Shown one piece after another: positions 1 through 10,911 of a stretch of DNA of 64,000 bases. The notes under the pieces were generated by a model, which was given only the letters and a program-made list of their open reading frames with translations, had not been told where the DNA came from and did no database searches. A program made the position numbers and the translations under genes. Origin of the DNA: Ulota crispa (taxonomy: Eukaryota; Streptophyta; Bryopsida; Orthotrichales; Orthotrichaceae); NCBI GenBank assembly GCA_963920765.1, contig OY987247.1, positions 9,210,471 through 9,274,470 on the forward strand. The letters are read 5' to 3'. The stretch's first letter is position 1; each line of letters begins with the position of its first letter.

Positions 1-843
1 AAATTTTAGTATTTTATTTTATTGTTAAATGTGTAGTGTAACAAGCGTTAATCACTAGTCATATTGCTAAAATCACATTACCTTTGTAATAGCTCTTTGT
101 ACTTGGAATTGAGGTTGTTTAAAGGTTAAAGAAGATCTTAATTCTAATTCTCCCCCTAAAAAGTAACCCCTCTCCACTCTCTCCTCCAATGCCTTTGCCA
201 ACTTGAAGAAGGCCAAAAGTTGAAAAACATTCTAATGTCTAAAAGACTACATTTCAATCCTTGTTTCAAATTTATTTGAGGCTTCTCTAACCAATCATGC
301 AATTGTACTCTTTCACTTTTTATTTTTGAATTCACATGAAATTTGTTTGCCAATATGAGAATTTACTTTTTCAATTCCAAGAGATACTTAATTAGGACCT
401 TTTTGACCTTCAACACTTTGTAACTAGGTGGAACCTATCCTAGCACTATCACTAATATCATTCTCAACACTTAGGTCCAAATTTCAAGCTGCATTGGAAT
501 CAAAGGGTTACAATGATAACAAAGAAGTTATGGAGACTTGCATGGAAGTGTGCTAGAAAATAACAAAACCAAAAATAAAAATTGGTGTTTCAACAAGTTT
601 TTTGCAAGAAGCACAATTTTTTTGGGTTTTTGAGTTTTTCAAAGTCAATAAATAATAATCAAGGTGGTCAAATTTGCTACAAACATGGAAGTTTGCTTGA
701 TATTTAAATGTGTAGAGTTTGATATAAATGTGTAGGGTAAGGTCCTCATGCAAGGGCATTCTTGTGTTAAACCCATTGGGAACAAGGGCAAAGTTTTAGT
801 AACTAGTGGAGCAAACATAAGATTGCATGTGCATGAGGCACTT
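1..843. other. AT-rich intergenic DNA
   Basis: There is no exon-like or conserved coding sequence that I can recognise on either strand. Only short chance open frames are present. Confidence 0.5.
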
Positions 844-1145
844 AAGGTAGGAGCACCCATAACCGTCATTTCTGAAATCTTGAAAAATTTGTGAAAGTGA
901 ATAGATGTAATGACAAGAATGTACAACATGTGAACATGAATTCTTAAAAGTGGTTATGGGTACAATGGCAATTTGCTCTTTAAAATTTCATAACTTATTC
1001 TCATAGTGTCCAAATAATACATTTGAAAGTGCATACTCTTTTTTTTTTTTTCTGTTCCTAATAGGATCCTATAATTTGCTAGTTGTTTATTAATAGTCTT
1101 CATGTTCAAAACCCTTAGTTTGATGTTTATGGGTGCTCCTACCTT
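844..1145. mobile_element. MITE with AAGGTAGGAGCACC terminal inverted repeats
   Basis: The element begins AAGGTAGGAGCACCCATAA and ends with its inverted complement, TTATGGGTGCTCCTACCTT. It has no coding capacity. The interior is shared with the element at 58873-59555, which appears in inverted orientation and matches in both halves. Two copies with matching ends and interiors show that this is a dispersed non-autonomous DNA transposon. The superfamily was not determined because no clean target duplication is visible. Confidence 0.8.
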
Positions 1146-1295
1146 AGCATGAGTAAACGTTACTTGAAACAAATATTGTCACAAGTCCTTTGTACTGGCA
1201 GGATTGATGTTGCACAGGGTAACCCACTCTGCAATTTCTTGTTACTTACACAACAGAAGGCAACCAAAAATGCAAAGGATTTTGTTCAAGCAATA

Positions 1296-1930
1296 TTTAC
1301 AATTCAACTGTGCTACAATTGAAGCATAATTGTGTTGCAGTGATGCTGCCTCCCTTTACAATTGCATTACAACTACATTACAACTCCATTGTTGGATTTT
1401 TTCATGTGAAACTGTTGGATTACAATTGAATAGCAACTGAAACTTGTTAATTATTTATTGCTATATGGTTGTATGGTAGTTGAACGCATGATTGTAATTA
1501 CTTAGTGTACATTTTCCTACAAAAAATAATTACAATAAAATAAATAAATAACAAGTTAAAAAAAATTACAAAGTAATTATTTAAATAATCAGATATCAAT
1601 ATTTACAAAATTAGTGTAAATAACCACAGTACAACTATACCACAATTACACTACAACTGCATTACAATTGTGCTACAATTATAAAACAACTAAACTACAA
1701 TTATATAACAATTACATTACAACTAAGTATCAACCATATTACGACTACATTACATAATTACAATACAACTGCAGTTCAACTAAACATTATATACACATAA
1801 ACCAAACTACAACTAGACTTCAACGGCACAATAATTTATTAAAACTACACAACAATTTATTATAACTACACAACAACTCCATAACAATTGCAATATAACT
1901 GCACTACAGCTGTCATACAACTGTGTCTGA
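1296..1930. repeat. Degenerate ACAACTACATT-type short tandem repeat
   Basis: The tract is made of many imperfect units of about 10 to 13 bases, variants of ACAACT, ACAATT and CTACAACTGCATT. It is densest at 1620-1930 with a sparser stretch at 1296-1400. The sequence is low in complexity and I see no gene in it. Confidence 0.6.
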
Positions 1931-2263
1931 CATGTATCATACTTTTCAAAAAAAAAATCTAGGTAAATAAAAAAATAAAAAAATAGACCTCAACAAATGA
2001 AAATTTGACATATGTCATAGGCAGGTCCCTTTGACAAGTATGTGTCAGAGGGAATTTATTGCAACATTGGGAACCGTGCAAAAGATTTCTTGCCACAAAG
2101 GAAAAAGAAGGGCAAGGGGGTTGAGGTAGTGAATGTTTCAAAGGGCAAAGGATGATTTTCATGTGGATGAAATATTTGCAGCCGTAAAAATGTGACTACA
2201 CTGAAATAAGTCCCAAACAACTAAGAAGTGACTCTAAGACAATTGCATTAGTGATACAACTAC

Positions 2264-2464
2264 AGGGATTTGTTTAAAAGTCATGCCATGTCCTCTACGA
2301 CTCTTAAGTAGTTGTAAAATGACAATTGTCTTTTCCCCCAATTCTACTGGTGTATGTCGATCAGTAGCTCTTTTTGCTATTTTGATGTTTATATCGCTTA
2401 TTTCTGATAATGCTTCAAGTTTGTTCTTCACTTGGCTCATGAGCTCTGTGAGTAATTCCCGTAC
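2264..2464 (-). other. Unidentified exon-like coding segment antisense to DEG15
   Basis: The minus strand holds an open segment flanked by a plausible acceptor (TTTAG before 2464) and donor (GTAGTT after 2264). The predicted peptide is well mixed, with a segment RELLTELMSQVKNKLEAL followed by SEISDINIKIAKRATDR and KSRRGHGMTFKQIP. Its composition looks like real protein, probably helical and basic, but I do not recognise the family. It lies only about 65 bases from the DEG15 exon on the other strand, so it could be an exon of an overlapping gene or a captured gene fragment. No neighbouring exon could be tied to it. Confidence 0.35.
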
Positions 2465-2528
2465 TAAACAGTGAAGTCTAATGGAAAATTGTGCTGATAC
2501 TCACAAGGATGCATCTTCTGTGGTGCAG

Positions 2529-4259
2529 AGTTGTGCGTATCTGTGAGTGCAGGGGTTGTTTCCAGACTTGTGAAAGAAGATAGCAGTCCTTTTTTCACGG
2601 GATTAGGATTCAAGAAGAACAGGAAGGCTTCTAAAGCTGCCATGTTACAGACCATTGCTGCTGTTCATCCAGGTGGCAGTGGAGGAGCTGTTGTGAATGG
2701 TGAAGGTCGTATGATTGGGCTGGTAACAAGGTAGGCGGGTCAACGTTTTCGTAGAAATTTGAGCTAGACGAAGAATGTGAATTAGAGTGTTGGGTCTTGA
2801 ACTGCAGCTTGTCCATTTACTGAACATTAATATGCAGCTGTTGATGTAGCATGTTTTCTGTCTTGTAGTGGTTTTTGAATGCACTCTTTATGGCATTTAC
2901 GACGGTCCATTGATTTTTGATAGTTGTGGGCCTTGACAGCACTGCAAGACACAGTGGAGGAACTATTATTCCTTTCCTCAATTTCAGTGTTCCTTATGCA
3001 GCACTGCAAGACACAGTGGAGGAACTATTATTCCTTTCCTCAATTTCAGTGTTCCTTATGCAGCACTGTTACCAATTTTCGAGTTTGCCTCTGGAGGTAA
3101 ATAACGAATCTATGAACGGCAATTGCTTTTAAATGAAGCCAATTGCATTCTGTTTTCTTTTTGTATTTCTACTACACATGATTGTGCTGTCTACTAGCGT
3201 TGGATGTTCTGTGGAAGGACACTTTTTTGTTTGAAGTTACTTCCGAGGGTGTAGCTCTGTACTGAGTCTTTTGTGATGGAAAAGTATAGGGAATTACTAC
3301 AGCGACACCCTAAATTGCTAACTGGACACCCCCTCTGGATATGAAAATGTGATTTTTAATGCTGATTTTACTTTTTTTAATACTTAGATCAAAAAATTTG
3401 TTTCACCTTTATCATTTTAAGGCTACACTAAAAAAAGAAGTAGGTGTGCTTAAATTTCAAATTAAAAATACAGGACTTTTGAGTTACTTAAAGCAAAAAC
3501 ATATCAAACTATAGTGTTGGTGCAAGAATATTTCAACAAAAATTTGTATTTGTCTTGTTTCCTTTCAAGGAGATAATAATGTTGTGATTGAATGAATGAT
3601 GGACCACTTAATAAATCAAAAATAGCACTAAATTATTAAATTTCATGCTCAAAGGGAGTGTCCCCGTTAACAATTTAAGGTGTCGCTGTAGTAATTCCCA
3701 AAATATATTGTTAACCTTGATCTATCCTTCTGTTGCTATACCACATTAAAAGGATCCAATTGTGGCTGTTTTACCCTTCCTTTTCTACTTTCTGGCTTAT
3801 ATATGTCCTTGGTTTGTTTAGGTGCGTAGCTTGTTTAGTTTGTACATACACCACCTTTAGGGTGGTTTCTGAAATGTATGTTTCCATAATTATCTGACTT
3901 AAGAAAGTGTTGTTTCAGCATCTAATTCGGATTGGAGCCAACTGCAAGAGCTTGACAAACCCAATGAACACTTGGCTGCTGTATGGGCACTTGTGCCTAC
4001 ACCTCCGCGTCCATCCCTTCAGCTCATCACTAGACGACAGCCATCCATTCCTGGCTCCCAAGAGATGGATTCTGAGAAAGGTGTGCAGAAAGGTTCCCGT
4101 TTTGCTGAGTTTATGAAGGAGAAGGGGCTCGAAGGAGGTCGCTCTTGGAAGCTGCTGAAGTCGTTGCCTCAAGAACCTCCTGGAATCTCTCCACCTCCGC
4201 ATTGTGAAATACCCAGCTATAGTGCTCAGGCTTCTTATCCAATCCATAGTCGGCTCTAG
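2529..4259 (+). CDS. DEG15: DEG15-type peroxisomal (glyoxysomal) serine protease, 3' part
   Basis: DEG15 proteases are trypsin-like enzymes of the peroxisome matrix that remove PTS2 presequences. Three exons are visible: 2529-2728, 3002-3096 (alternative acceptor after 2939) and 3919-4259. The first carries [10 protein letters not shown], where the S of GGSGG is the catalytic serine, followed by GLVT. The second encodes [20 protein letters not shown], a segment conserved in the family. Phases agree across both junctions. The last exon encodes a hydrophilic tail ending in SRL and a TAG stop, a canonical PTS1 peroxisome signal. The exons for the N-terminal half, including catalytic His and Asp, are not seen upstream. 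The gene is therefore either a truncated copy or has a very long intron reaching beyond the left edge. A MITE sits in the last intron, and the middle exon is tandemly duplicated. Confidence 0.8.
2939..3062 (+). repeat. 62-bp tandem duplication covering a DEG15 exon and its acceptor
   Basis: The 62-base unit starting GCACTGCAAGACACAGTGG occurs twice head to tail, at 2939-3000 and 3001-3062, with no mismatch seen. It spans the start of the DEG15 exon and recreates a CAG acceptor at the second copy. Because 62 is not a multiple of three, using the first acceptor frameshifts the protein. Using the second restores the family-like sequence. Confidence 0.95.
3289..3699. mobile_element. MITE with GGGAATTACTACAGC terminal inverted repeats, copy 1
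   Basis: The ends are GGGAATTACTACAGCGACA and its complement TGTCGCTGTAGTAATTCCC. The element lies inside the last DEG15 intron. Homologous elements sit at 26675-27064 and 29078-29485 and share the interior over most of their roughly 400 bases. There is no coding capacity. Confidence 0.85.
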
Positions 4260-4484
4260 AGTGGTAATTTTCATGTGCTATCGGAAAAAAGGATGCTCTA
4301 CATTAGAGCAGCTATGTGAGATGCTAGTTTGTTGTGAACAACCTAGTGCTAGAGAATATAGTGTAGTAAGGGTGACCTTTTGAGGTGCACCCTGTGTGAT
4401 TTAAGCGTTTTGCATGGTAATTTTCAAAATAATTCATTCGTGAGATTGCAAGTGTATCGTCGATGCACAATTGTGATCCTGTCT

Positions 4485-4490
4485 AATAAA
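4485..4490 (+). terminator. Candidate polyadenylation signal AATAAA of DEG15
   Basis: An AATAAA lies about 225 bases after the DEG15 stop codon in T-rich sequence, a usual position for a plant near-upstream element. Confidence 0.4.
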
Positions 4491-4499
4491 AATGATCAT

Positions 4500-5481
4500 C
4501 TGCTTTTTGTTTGTTTGTGTATTGATGTTTACTCTACTGTGAAACTCCCTTGGCTTGAATGCTCTTTGCTTTTTGTCTTGGTCATACGAGACCAATTAAA
4601 CAAAAGGTAGAAGAGGTTTGATTGAGGAACATGATAATCAATGGCGAATATTTTCTTGGGGTTGCAAAATGTCATGGCTGTGGCCACTTGCATGTGAAGG
4701 TGGCGCAGGATAGATTGGGCGTGGCCAAGGATTGGATGAGCACTGCCAGTTTTTGTTTAGGTATGCCGAATCACAGAACCGATAGAAGTTAATTAATATT
4801 CTTTTCTGACGTATCCTTGTCTAGACGTGATTTTAGAGGAAATAAGTATATTGACTGATTGTTGTGCGTGGCCTGGCAGATTAAATCCCGAGGTATGGCA
4901 ACGAGTGAGATTGCAGGTACTTACAATCTTACACCATTCCTCACTGATTATTCATGAATTCTGACGGCGATATGTCATTTTCTGAGATATCGTTCTAGTT
5001 CAGTATTATCCAAAATGCGTCTTAAGAGCGAATTTCAACTGAAGTAGTTTTAGAACAAAAATGTTCAAGGATGTTGGGAACGAGGTGTGGGCGGTTTTCT
5101 GGCCCGTCTTGCTTTGGGTACCATATTAGAAGCGCAATGGATATAATATTGAAGGCTGTATACGTAGAATTAATAACTAAATGCAGAAATGGAATAAGAA
5201 GGCAGACAAGTGGGCTTTGTGCACTCTTATCAGATAAATTGGTATACGACTTTTGGCACTGGGTAACAATGGATACCAATTCATGCGCATCATGTTCTAG
5301 TCAGTTAGAAAAAATGCAGCAATGCTGGCCAGCTCGTTCATTAGTAGGTAAGTAGATCACAAACTTGTTCATCTCAGAAACATTTCTAACTCATTTGTAG
5401 CAATTTCACGTTGGCAAAGGTGTCAAGCCATTGAGGGCTTGACATACTCAAGCTAACTCTACAATGCTAACAGGATCTCGT
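4500..5481. other. Spacer between DEG15 and chitinase 3' ends
   Basis: The stretch between the two converging genes holds short open frames on both strands, the longest at 5071-5355 on the plus strand. None resembles a family I know. It probably contains untranslated tails of both genes. Confidence 0.4.
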
Positions 5482-6357
5482 TCAACAGCGGAGGTCGGTG
5501 CCGGGGTCGACACCGAATGTCTGGCAGAAGCTGACATAAGCATTGACTCTATTCTCCACTCGTTGGTCGGAGCCATGGCCGCACTCCATGCTATTGATGA
5601 TCTTGATGGTGCTGGCAAAGCTAGGAGGCGGCCCAAGGATGGCGCCATGACAGTCATTAGTCATCCAGAACCACAACGCGGTCTGGAACGCTGTGCCGCC
5701 GTTCTGCGCCACCTGATCGGGGTTGGCGAGGAGATCCAGGTTCAAAGCAGCCCCACACGCACCGTAGTTATAGTTCCACGAGAGCTGAATGGGACCACGG
5801 CCATAGTAACTCTTCCCAACAGCACATGGATACTGGGCATTGCTTGGTTCACAGTAAGCATTGGGCGGGTTGATCTCACTGACGAACTGCAATCCTCCCG
5901 ATTCCTGCTGCACATTTCCAAAGAATGCCGCAATCTCGCGTTTCTGGTCGTCGGTGCTGCCGGAGGTTCCGAACGTCGAGTACGCCGCCGTGGCGTCCGT
6001 GAATGCTTGGAAGGTGTAGAATGCGTTGCGGTTGGGAAACCAGCTGTTGAAGTCCGCCTCGGTGAAGAAGGTGGACCAGCCTGCTCCACCGGTAGGGGTC
6101 GGAGTGGTCGGAGTGGTCGGAGTACTGCCGGTGCAAGGGCCGCCGGTGCATCCCATGCCACAGAAGGCATCGCTGGTTCCACAGTAACCATATTGGCTAC
6201 AGCAATAGGTCGTATCGGGGCAGGGCGAGGACGCCGAGCACTCCCCTTGAGCTGCAACCTGGGCTACTGCAACTAGGGCGACAACAATCAGCAGCAGCAG
6301 CGCCATAGTACTACTGGCTTGCACATGGTGAGCCATTGTTGTAGTTTTGCTCATCAT
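5482..6357 (-). CDS. Secreted GH19 chitinase with hevein-like (CBM18) domain, class IV-like
   Basis: The enzyme hydrolyses internal beta-1,4 bonds of chitin and is normally an apoplastic or vacuolar defence protein. One uninterrupted frame gives 291 residues from the ATG at 6357. Later in-frame ATGs at 6354, 6339 and 6309 are possible starts. Order: a hydrophobic signal peptide (MALLLLIVVALVAVAQVAAQ), an eight-cysteine chitin-binding domain (CPDTTYCCSQYGYCG), a Thr/Pro linker, then the GH19 domain. That domain shows REIAAFFGNVQQESGG with the first catalytic Glu (QES in place of the usual HET), SEIN with the second, YYGRGPIQLSWNYNYG, ALWFWM and a typical C-terminus (GVDPGTDLRC). The compact domain without the class I loops fits class IV. 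The gene is intact. Confidence 0.93.
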   Translation of the reverse strand: MMSKTTTMAHHVQASSTMALLLLIVVALVAVAQVAAQGECSASSPCPDTTYCCSQYGYCGTSDAFCGMGCTGGPCTGSTPTTPTTPTPTGGAGWSTFFTEADFNSWFPNRNAFYTFQAFTDATAAYSTFGTSGSTDDQKREIAAFFGNVQQESGGLQFVSEINPPNAYCEPSNAQYPCAVGKSYYGRGPIQLSWNYNYGACGAALNLDLLANPDQVAQNGGTAFQTALWFWMTNDCHGAILGPPPSFASTIKIINSMECGHGSDQRVENRVNAYVSFCQTFGVDPGTDLRC

Positions 6358-6529
6358 GGGAAAAAATTCCAACGAACGGACTTGAGAGCAAATTTGCACG
6401 ACCTGGTAACGCGACTCTCACTCAAATCTCAAAGCTTGAATGTCTACTGGTAATGCTGAAGCCAGTTACAATTGGATCATTCAATGGCTGCAGCTATGGG
6501 CTGTGAAGAGAACTGCAGGTGCAAGGGAG

Positions 6530-6535
6530 TTTATA
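6530..6535 (-). promoter_or_regulatory. Candidate TATA box of the chitinase gene
   Basis: TATAAA on the minus strand lies 173 bases upstream of the first ATG. It is the best TATA match there and would imply a leader of roughly 140 bases. Confidence 0.45.
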
Positions 6536-6599
6536 TGAAGAGGTATACAGACAACAGTCTAACCAGACTACGGTTGTTATCTATTGACTGTGAAGATTT

Positions 6600-7375
6600 A
6601 GCAGAAGTCGCGTGCCGGAATGACCCCGCTTTCGTGGATTTTGAGACGTGAGTTCTTAGTAATGCAAGGCCAGCAAAGTCAGAATCGCGTGCCGGCAAAC
6701 GACACTGAGGATCGTGAGAAGTATGCACTCAATATGGTATGTTACCATATACGGTACCTATCCTGTAATGACAGGTGCCCTGGTTCACACTGTCTTTGCA
6801 GACGGTCTACCTAACAATCCAAGCCTCCAAAGTCAAATCTGATGTTGGTATTTGGAGAGACCAAAACAATTTTCTCGACTCTGATTGCGAGGTTCTCGTT
6901 TGCATTAGGCATGGTCCTCCACTTTGGGACCTGAAGGGTTGACTGGGTTAAATTTTTTACAGTACCCTACTGGTTATCTGATTATCAGGTTCATAAACAA
7001 GTTTGATAACTTACACCTGATTTTATAGTTTGCTTTTCCTCACTTAGAAAACTGCTATGCAAAACTAAGGATTGTTGCAATAAGTAAGATCTCGAAGAGT
7101 GAGGATTCTCAAACATGCATAATTGTGACAACACATTAGACCCTTAAGGTCCAAAACATGAATAAGGCTAAACAAGTTTATGTCTACAACAAAGTTTGAT
7201 GCCACAATTATCTAAATTTATGTTACTCATGAAATTTTGGACATTTTGGATGTTTTGACAAAACATCAAAATATCTCCTTGATATGAAATGCAAAACATG
7301 AGAGATTCCTTGAAGTCTTGCATGTATCTCCAAAAAAATAAAGAGTAAATTTTTATTTTTGGATAGTTGTTCACC
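6600..7375. other. Intergenic, no gene seen
   Basis: Only short unrecognised frames are present. The region becomes AT-rich towards the MITE that follows. Confidence 0.4.
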
Positions 7376-7609
7376 TTAACCTTTAAAGGATTGAGCGTGC
7401 CGCTACAACCAATACAATACGGGGTATTTTTTTGTATTTGGAATGGATCCACGACCTCTACTACATTTGAAATCAACACAAAAGTTGGAAAATAGATCAA
7501 AGCGGTTCTAGTGAGCTACTTGAGATCCCAAATTAAAATTTCTTATTGGTAGCAAATACCAATTATACCGCAGCATATATACTATGCCCTATGGTCCTCT
7601 AAAAGTTAA
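7376..7609. mobile_element. TTAA-flanked MITE, GTGCCGCT family, copy 1
   Basis: The 234-base element has TTAA at both ends and terminal repeats of the type TTAACCTTTAAAGGA and TCCTCTAAAAGTTAA. The interior (GAGCGTGCCGCTACAACCA and TCAAAGCGGTTCTAGTGAGC) matches the copy at 47094-47326 along its whole length. TTAA at both ends and CCCT-like tips are the hallmark of piggyBac-type transposons. The transposase source is not in the window. Confidence 0.85.
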
Positions 7610-7745
7610 GTCAAATATGAAATTTTGTTTATTGTTATAAAACTTGCAATAAAGCAAGCAAGTCTTTAGTAATAAAAGATTTTTAACTTTGAAACTCTTA
7701 ATGTTCCTCAAATCAAGGAGGAATTCAACTTAGGGACTTACACTA

Positions 7746-8550
7746 ACTCCTAAAATTGTTTCAATGTTTGCTTAGACACCAAGTTTTTTCTAATACCTCC
7801 ACTATATATAAGTGGCATTTTATCCTCAGATTTTTTGTATGTGATCCTTGTGCAATCATAATCAAGCGTACCAAATTTCAATTACTAAAAACCAAAATCC
7901 TATTTATGGTAAAATGTTTTGTGTCAAAATCAAGAAAGTTGATTAAAAAACATTGGTGATGAATTTTTGAGATTTGATTGCATGGGTATGTTGGAGACAT
8001 CCATACGCACATCTTTGCTTCAAACAAATATTTCCAAAAAAAATCTAAAAATATTTTAATTTCAAACCAAATCTAGTAAAATTGATCATTCCTCATGCAA
8101 TCTATTTTTTGGCAAAATAAACATATCATCATGTTTAAAGGTAAAAACTCAATCACAACATATGAGTTATTTTGCCAAAAAATAGACTCCATGAAGACTT
8201 ATCATTTTTATTAAAATTGGTCTCAAATTAAAATATTTTAAGATTTTTTTAGATATTTTTTGGAAATGTTTGTTTGAAGCAAAGATGTGCGTATGGATGT
8301 CTCCAACATACCCATGCAATCAAATCTCAAAAATTCATCACCAATGTTTTTTAATCAACTTTCTTGATTTTGACACAAAACATTTTACCATAAATAGGAT
8401 TTTGGTTTTTAGTAATTGAAATTTGGTATGCTTGATCATGATTGCACGAGGATCACACACAAAAAATCTAAGGATAAAATGCCACTTATATATAGTGGAG
8501 ATATTGGAAAAAACTTGGCATCTAAGCAAACATTGAGACAATTTTGGGAG
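7746..8550. mobile_element. Long foldback element with arms of about 400 bp
   Basis: Bases 7746 to about 8130 reappear as the reverse complement in 8160-8550, separated by a loop of a few dozen bases. For example, TTATGGTAAAATGTTTTGTG on the left arm has its complement on the right arm. The same peptide is therefore predicted on opposite strands at both ends, which is an artefact of the inverted repeat. No coding function is apparent. Confidence 0.9.
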
Positions 8551-8587
8551 TCAATGTACATTTTGGGGAGAATTGACATTTAGTATA

Positions 8588-8998
8588 GGGAATTGATATG
8601 TGCACACCGGGGGTTGATATTTGCACATCCCTTTGGGAGGTAAATTATAAATTTCTACCATTAAAAAGGTGAATTTGAGAATTTTGAATTTAGATTTGGA
8701 CTGAGAGACCATGATTTATTCTAGAACCATTAAAAAAAGTTGCAATTGAACAACTCCTATTGAAAAAGCTTAGATAGGGGAAAAGCGTTACTTTGACTTT
8801 TCTTTATTAAAAAAGATGAGCTTTTTCACTAGGTGTTGTTTAATTGCAACATTTTTTTATGATTCTAGATTAAATCATGGTCACTAAGTCCAAATTTGAA
8901 TTCAAAATTCTCAAATTCACCTTTTTAATGGTAGAAATCTATAATTTACCTCCCAGGAGTGTGCAAATATCAACCCCTGTGTGCACATATCAATTCCC
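8588..8998. mobile_element. Foldback MITE with GGGAATTGATATGTGCACAC ends
   Basis: The two ends are inverted complements and the similarity continues inward for over 100 bases (AATTTGAGAATTTTGAATT and its complement). The outer GGGAATT tip is shared with the GGGAATTACTACAGC family, which suggests the same transposase source. There is no coding capacity. Confidence 0.85.
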
Positions 8999-9621
8999 TT
9001 ATTATATTGTTGAGTCTGTTGACTAATTGAAATTGTAAAAAAACCAGTTGAAACTTGAAACAACCAAATAGAAAAGCGGCCCATGTTTTAAAATAACTAG
9101 CTCTACTGAATCTGCTAAAAGCTGGTTGAGTATAGAAATTGAAAAATGCCAGATTTTGACCGGAATCTCGGAAAAGCTAAAATGTCTCCCCAAATTGTTG
9201 GTTCCTAACCTTTTTTGGCACCGCCTTCAGTTGATTGTGTTTTAGATAGCAGTTATAGAATTAATGGTAGAGTGGAGATAGTGGGTCGTGCCACGTATTC
9301 ACATGTTTGGTTAATCTCAACCAAATCCATACCATTTTACTTTTGCTGCAAATGTTTTTTTATACTGCAATGTTGACTTTAACTACTCAATGTCCACGAC
9401 AACAGAATTCGGTGTTCTTAACACTGAATTTTGGCATTGTGGACATAGGGGTTAAAAGTTTAGCACATCTGGCATTTTTTCAAATTTTGAGAATCGTATT
9501 TGGGGCCACTGGTCGTGGCTTGAAACCAGGATCACCGTGCAGGAATTAATCCAATTCATTAGAGGAAAAATGAGCTCAAGAGAAGGCCCCTATGGGAGGT
9601 GGTTGGAGGGGTTAAAAGTAT

Positions 9622-10335
9622 TTAACCCCTAAAGGACCACTTGTTTCTACGGGGACAAATGGGATTTTGGGCATGTATTTATAACTAAATTACTTTAAGT
9701 AATTTTTTGAAACTTTTATTGAAGATGAGGAATTCAAAAATCTATGTGGGCGTTTAATTTTTTCCTCATTCTGACATTTATTGAAGAAGTTAAAAATGAA
9801 TTTATGAGAATGTTTGTTTGGTGGGCAGCCCAAAAACTTCTTTAAAATTTGCATTTGTTAAAAATAGAAAATTGAAGTTAGTCCTTTAAACTTACGTATA
9901 TGTGGGAAGCTTTGAATCATTCAATTCTAATTGATGAGATGAAAGTTATGAGAAGTTTTGGTTTGCGGGTTTTGTACCCGCAAACTAAAACTTTTCGTAA
10001 CTTTCATCTCATTAATTGAAATTAAATGATTCAAAGCTTCCCACATACACATAAGTCTAAAGAAATGATTTCAACAAAAATAATTCACCAAAATGTAATT
10101 TTCAAAGAAGTTTTTTGAGCTTCCCATGCTGCACCAAGTTAAAAAAAACAACACATCTCACAGTAATTTTTAAACAATGAAGTCAAAAGCTATGAAAATT
10201 GTTGGACCTTAAAGCTACTCTTGGGGCACATCATGTGTGGAAATTTCAAATGAAAAAGATAAAAAATCTACTTGTAGTGAGTTGCTCAAAATCCGTTTTG
10301 TCCCTTGAAGGGACAAGTGGGCTTTTAGGGGTTAA
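9622..10335. mobile_element. TTAA-flanked foldback element, CCCCTAAAGGACC family
   Basis: Both ends carry TTAA followed by CCCCTAAAGGACCACTTGT or a close inverted version. The element is near-palindromic, with a hinge at about 9967-9978 (GCGGGTTTTGTACCCGC). Related partial copies occur at 12189-13114, 24360-24748 and 41330-41608. No transposase frame is present. Confidence 0.85.
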
Positions 10336-10399
10336 GTGGATTTAACAACAAGACGTGGTGAAGATATTTACGGTAAGAGCATTGCCACCACAAATGCAA

Positions 10400-10900
10400 G
10401 AACATACGCACACGCCATTGTTGAGGTAAGGGAGAACTTTTGAGAGCTCCACCGCACCTTCGCTAAACCTTTCCGGATTTCTTGGGCATGCTACAAGCTC
10501 TTATTCACACTACTCTCTAGGTCTTTTGCATTCACATTAAAACTCACAAGAGGACTCAAATCCGTTGAGGGCTTGTTCCTACTTGTTTCCTTTCTTGGTG
10601 CTTGTTACAAACCTCCTTAGATCAGTAACTTCAATCAACCAAACACTCATATAAAACAATAATCTATACACAATAAACTATAAAAACTAGAAGGAGCTCA
10701 ACCACCCGACCATAGAGAGAGATTAATTCCCAACAAGAACTAATCTCCTCACCCTCCGAGCCCCATCTTGTACTATCAATCTTTTCATAAAAATAGAATC
10801 TTTCTAACTATTTTTATCTTTCTATCTTTAACATTCATCTCCAACCCTTCGCTAAGGTAAAAGTCTTAGTTACATTTAGAAATATTCTAAATGTAACTTA
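10400..10900. other. Intergenic, nothing recognised
   Basis: There is AT-rich sequence without a recognisable gene or clear repeat structure. Confidence 0.4.
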
Positions 10901-10911
10901 TATCAAATCTC

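Noticed and set aside
5464..6276. 270-codon open frame on the plus strand
   Set aside because: It is the antisense shadow of the GC-rich chitinase gene, which has signal peptide, CBM18 and GH19 motifs on the other strand.
7756..8541. Two copies of a 67-residue peptide (7756-7959 plus, 8338-8541 minus) as a gene pair
   Set aside because: They are the two arms of a foldback element. The peptide has no recognisable features and stops occur just outside.
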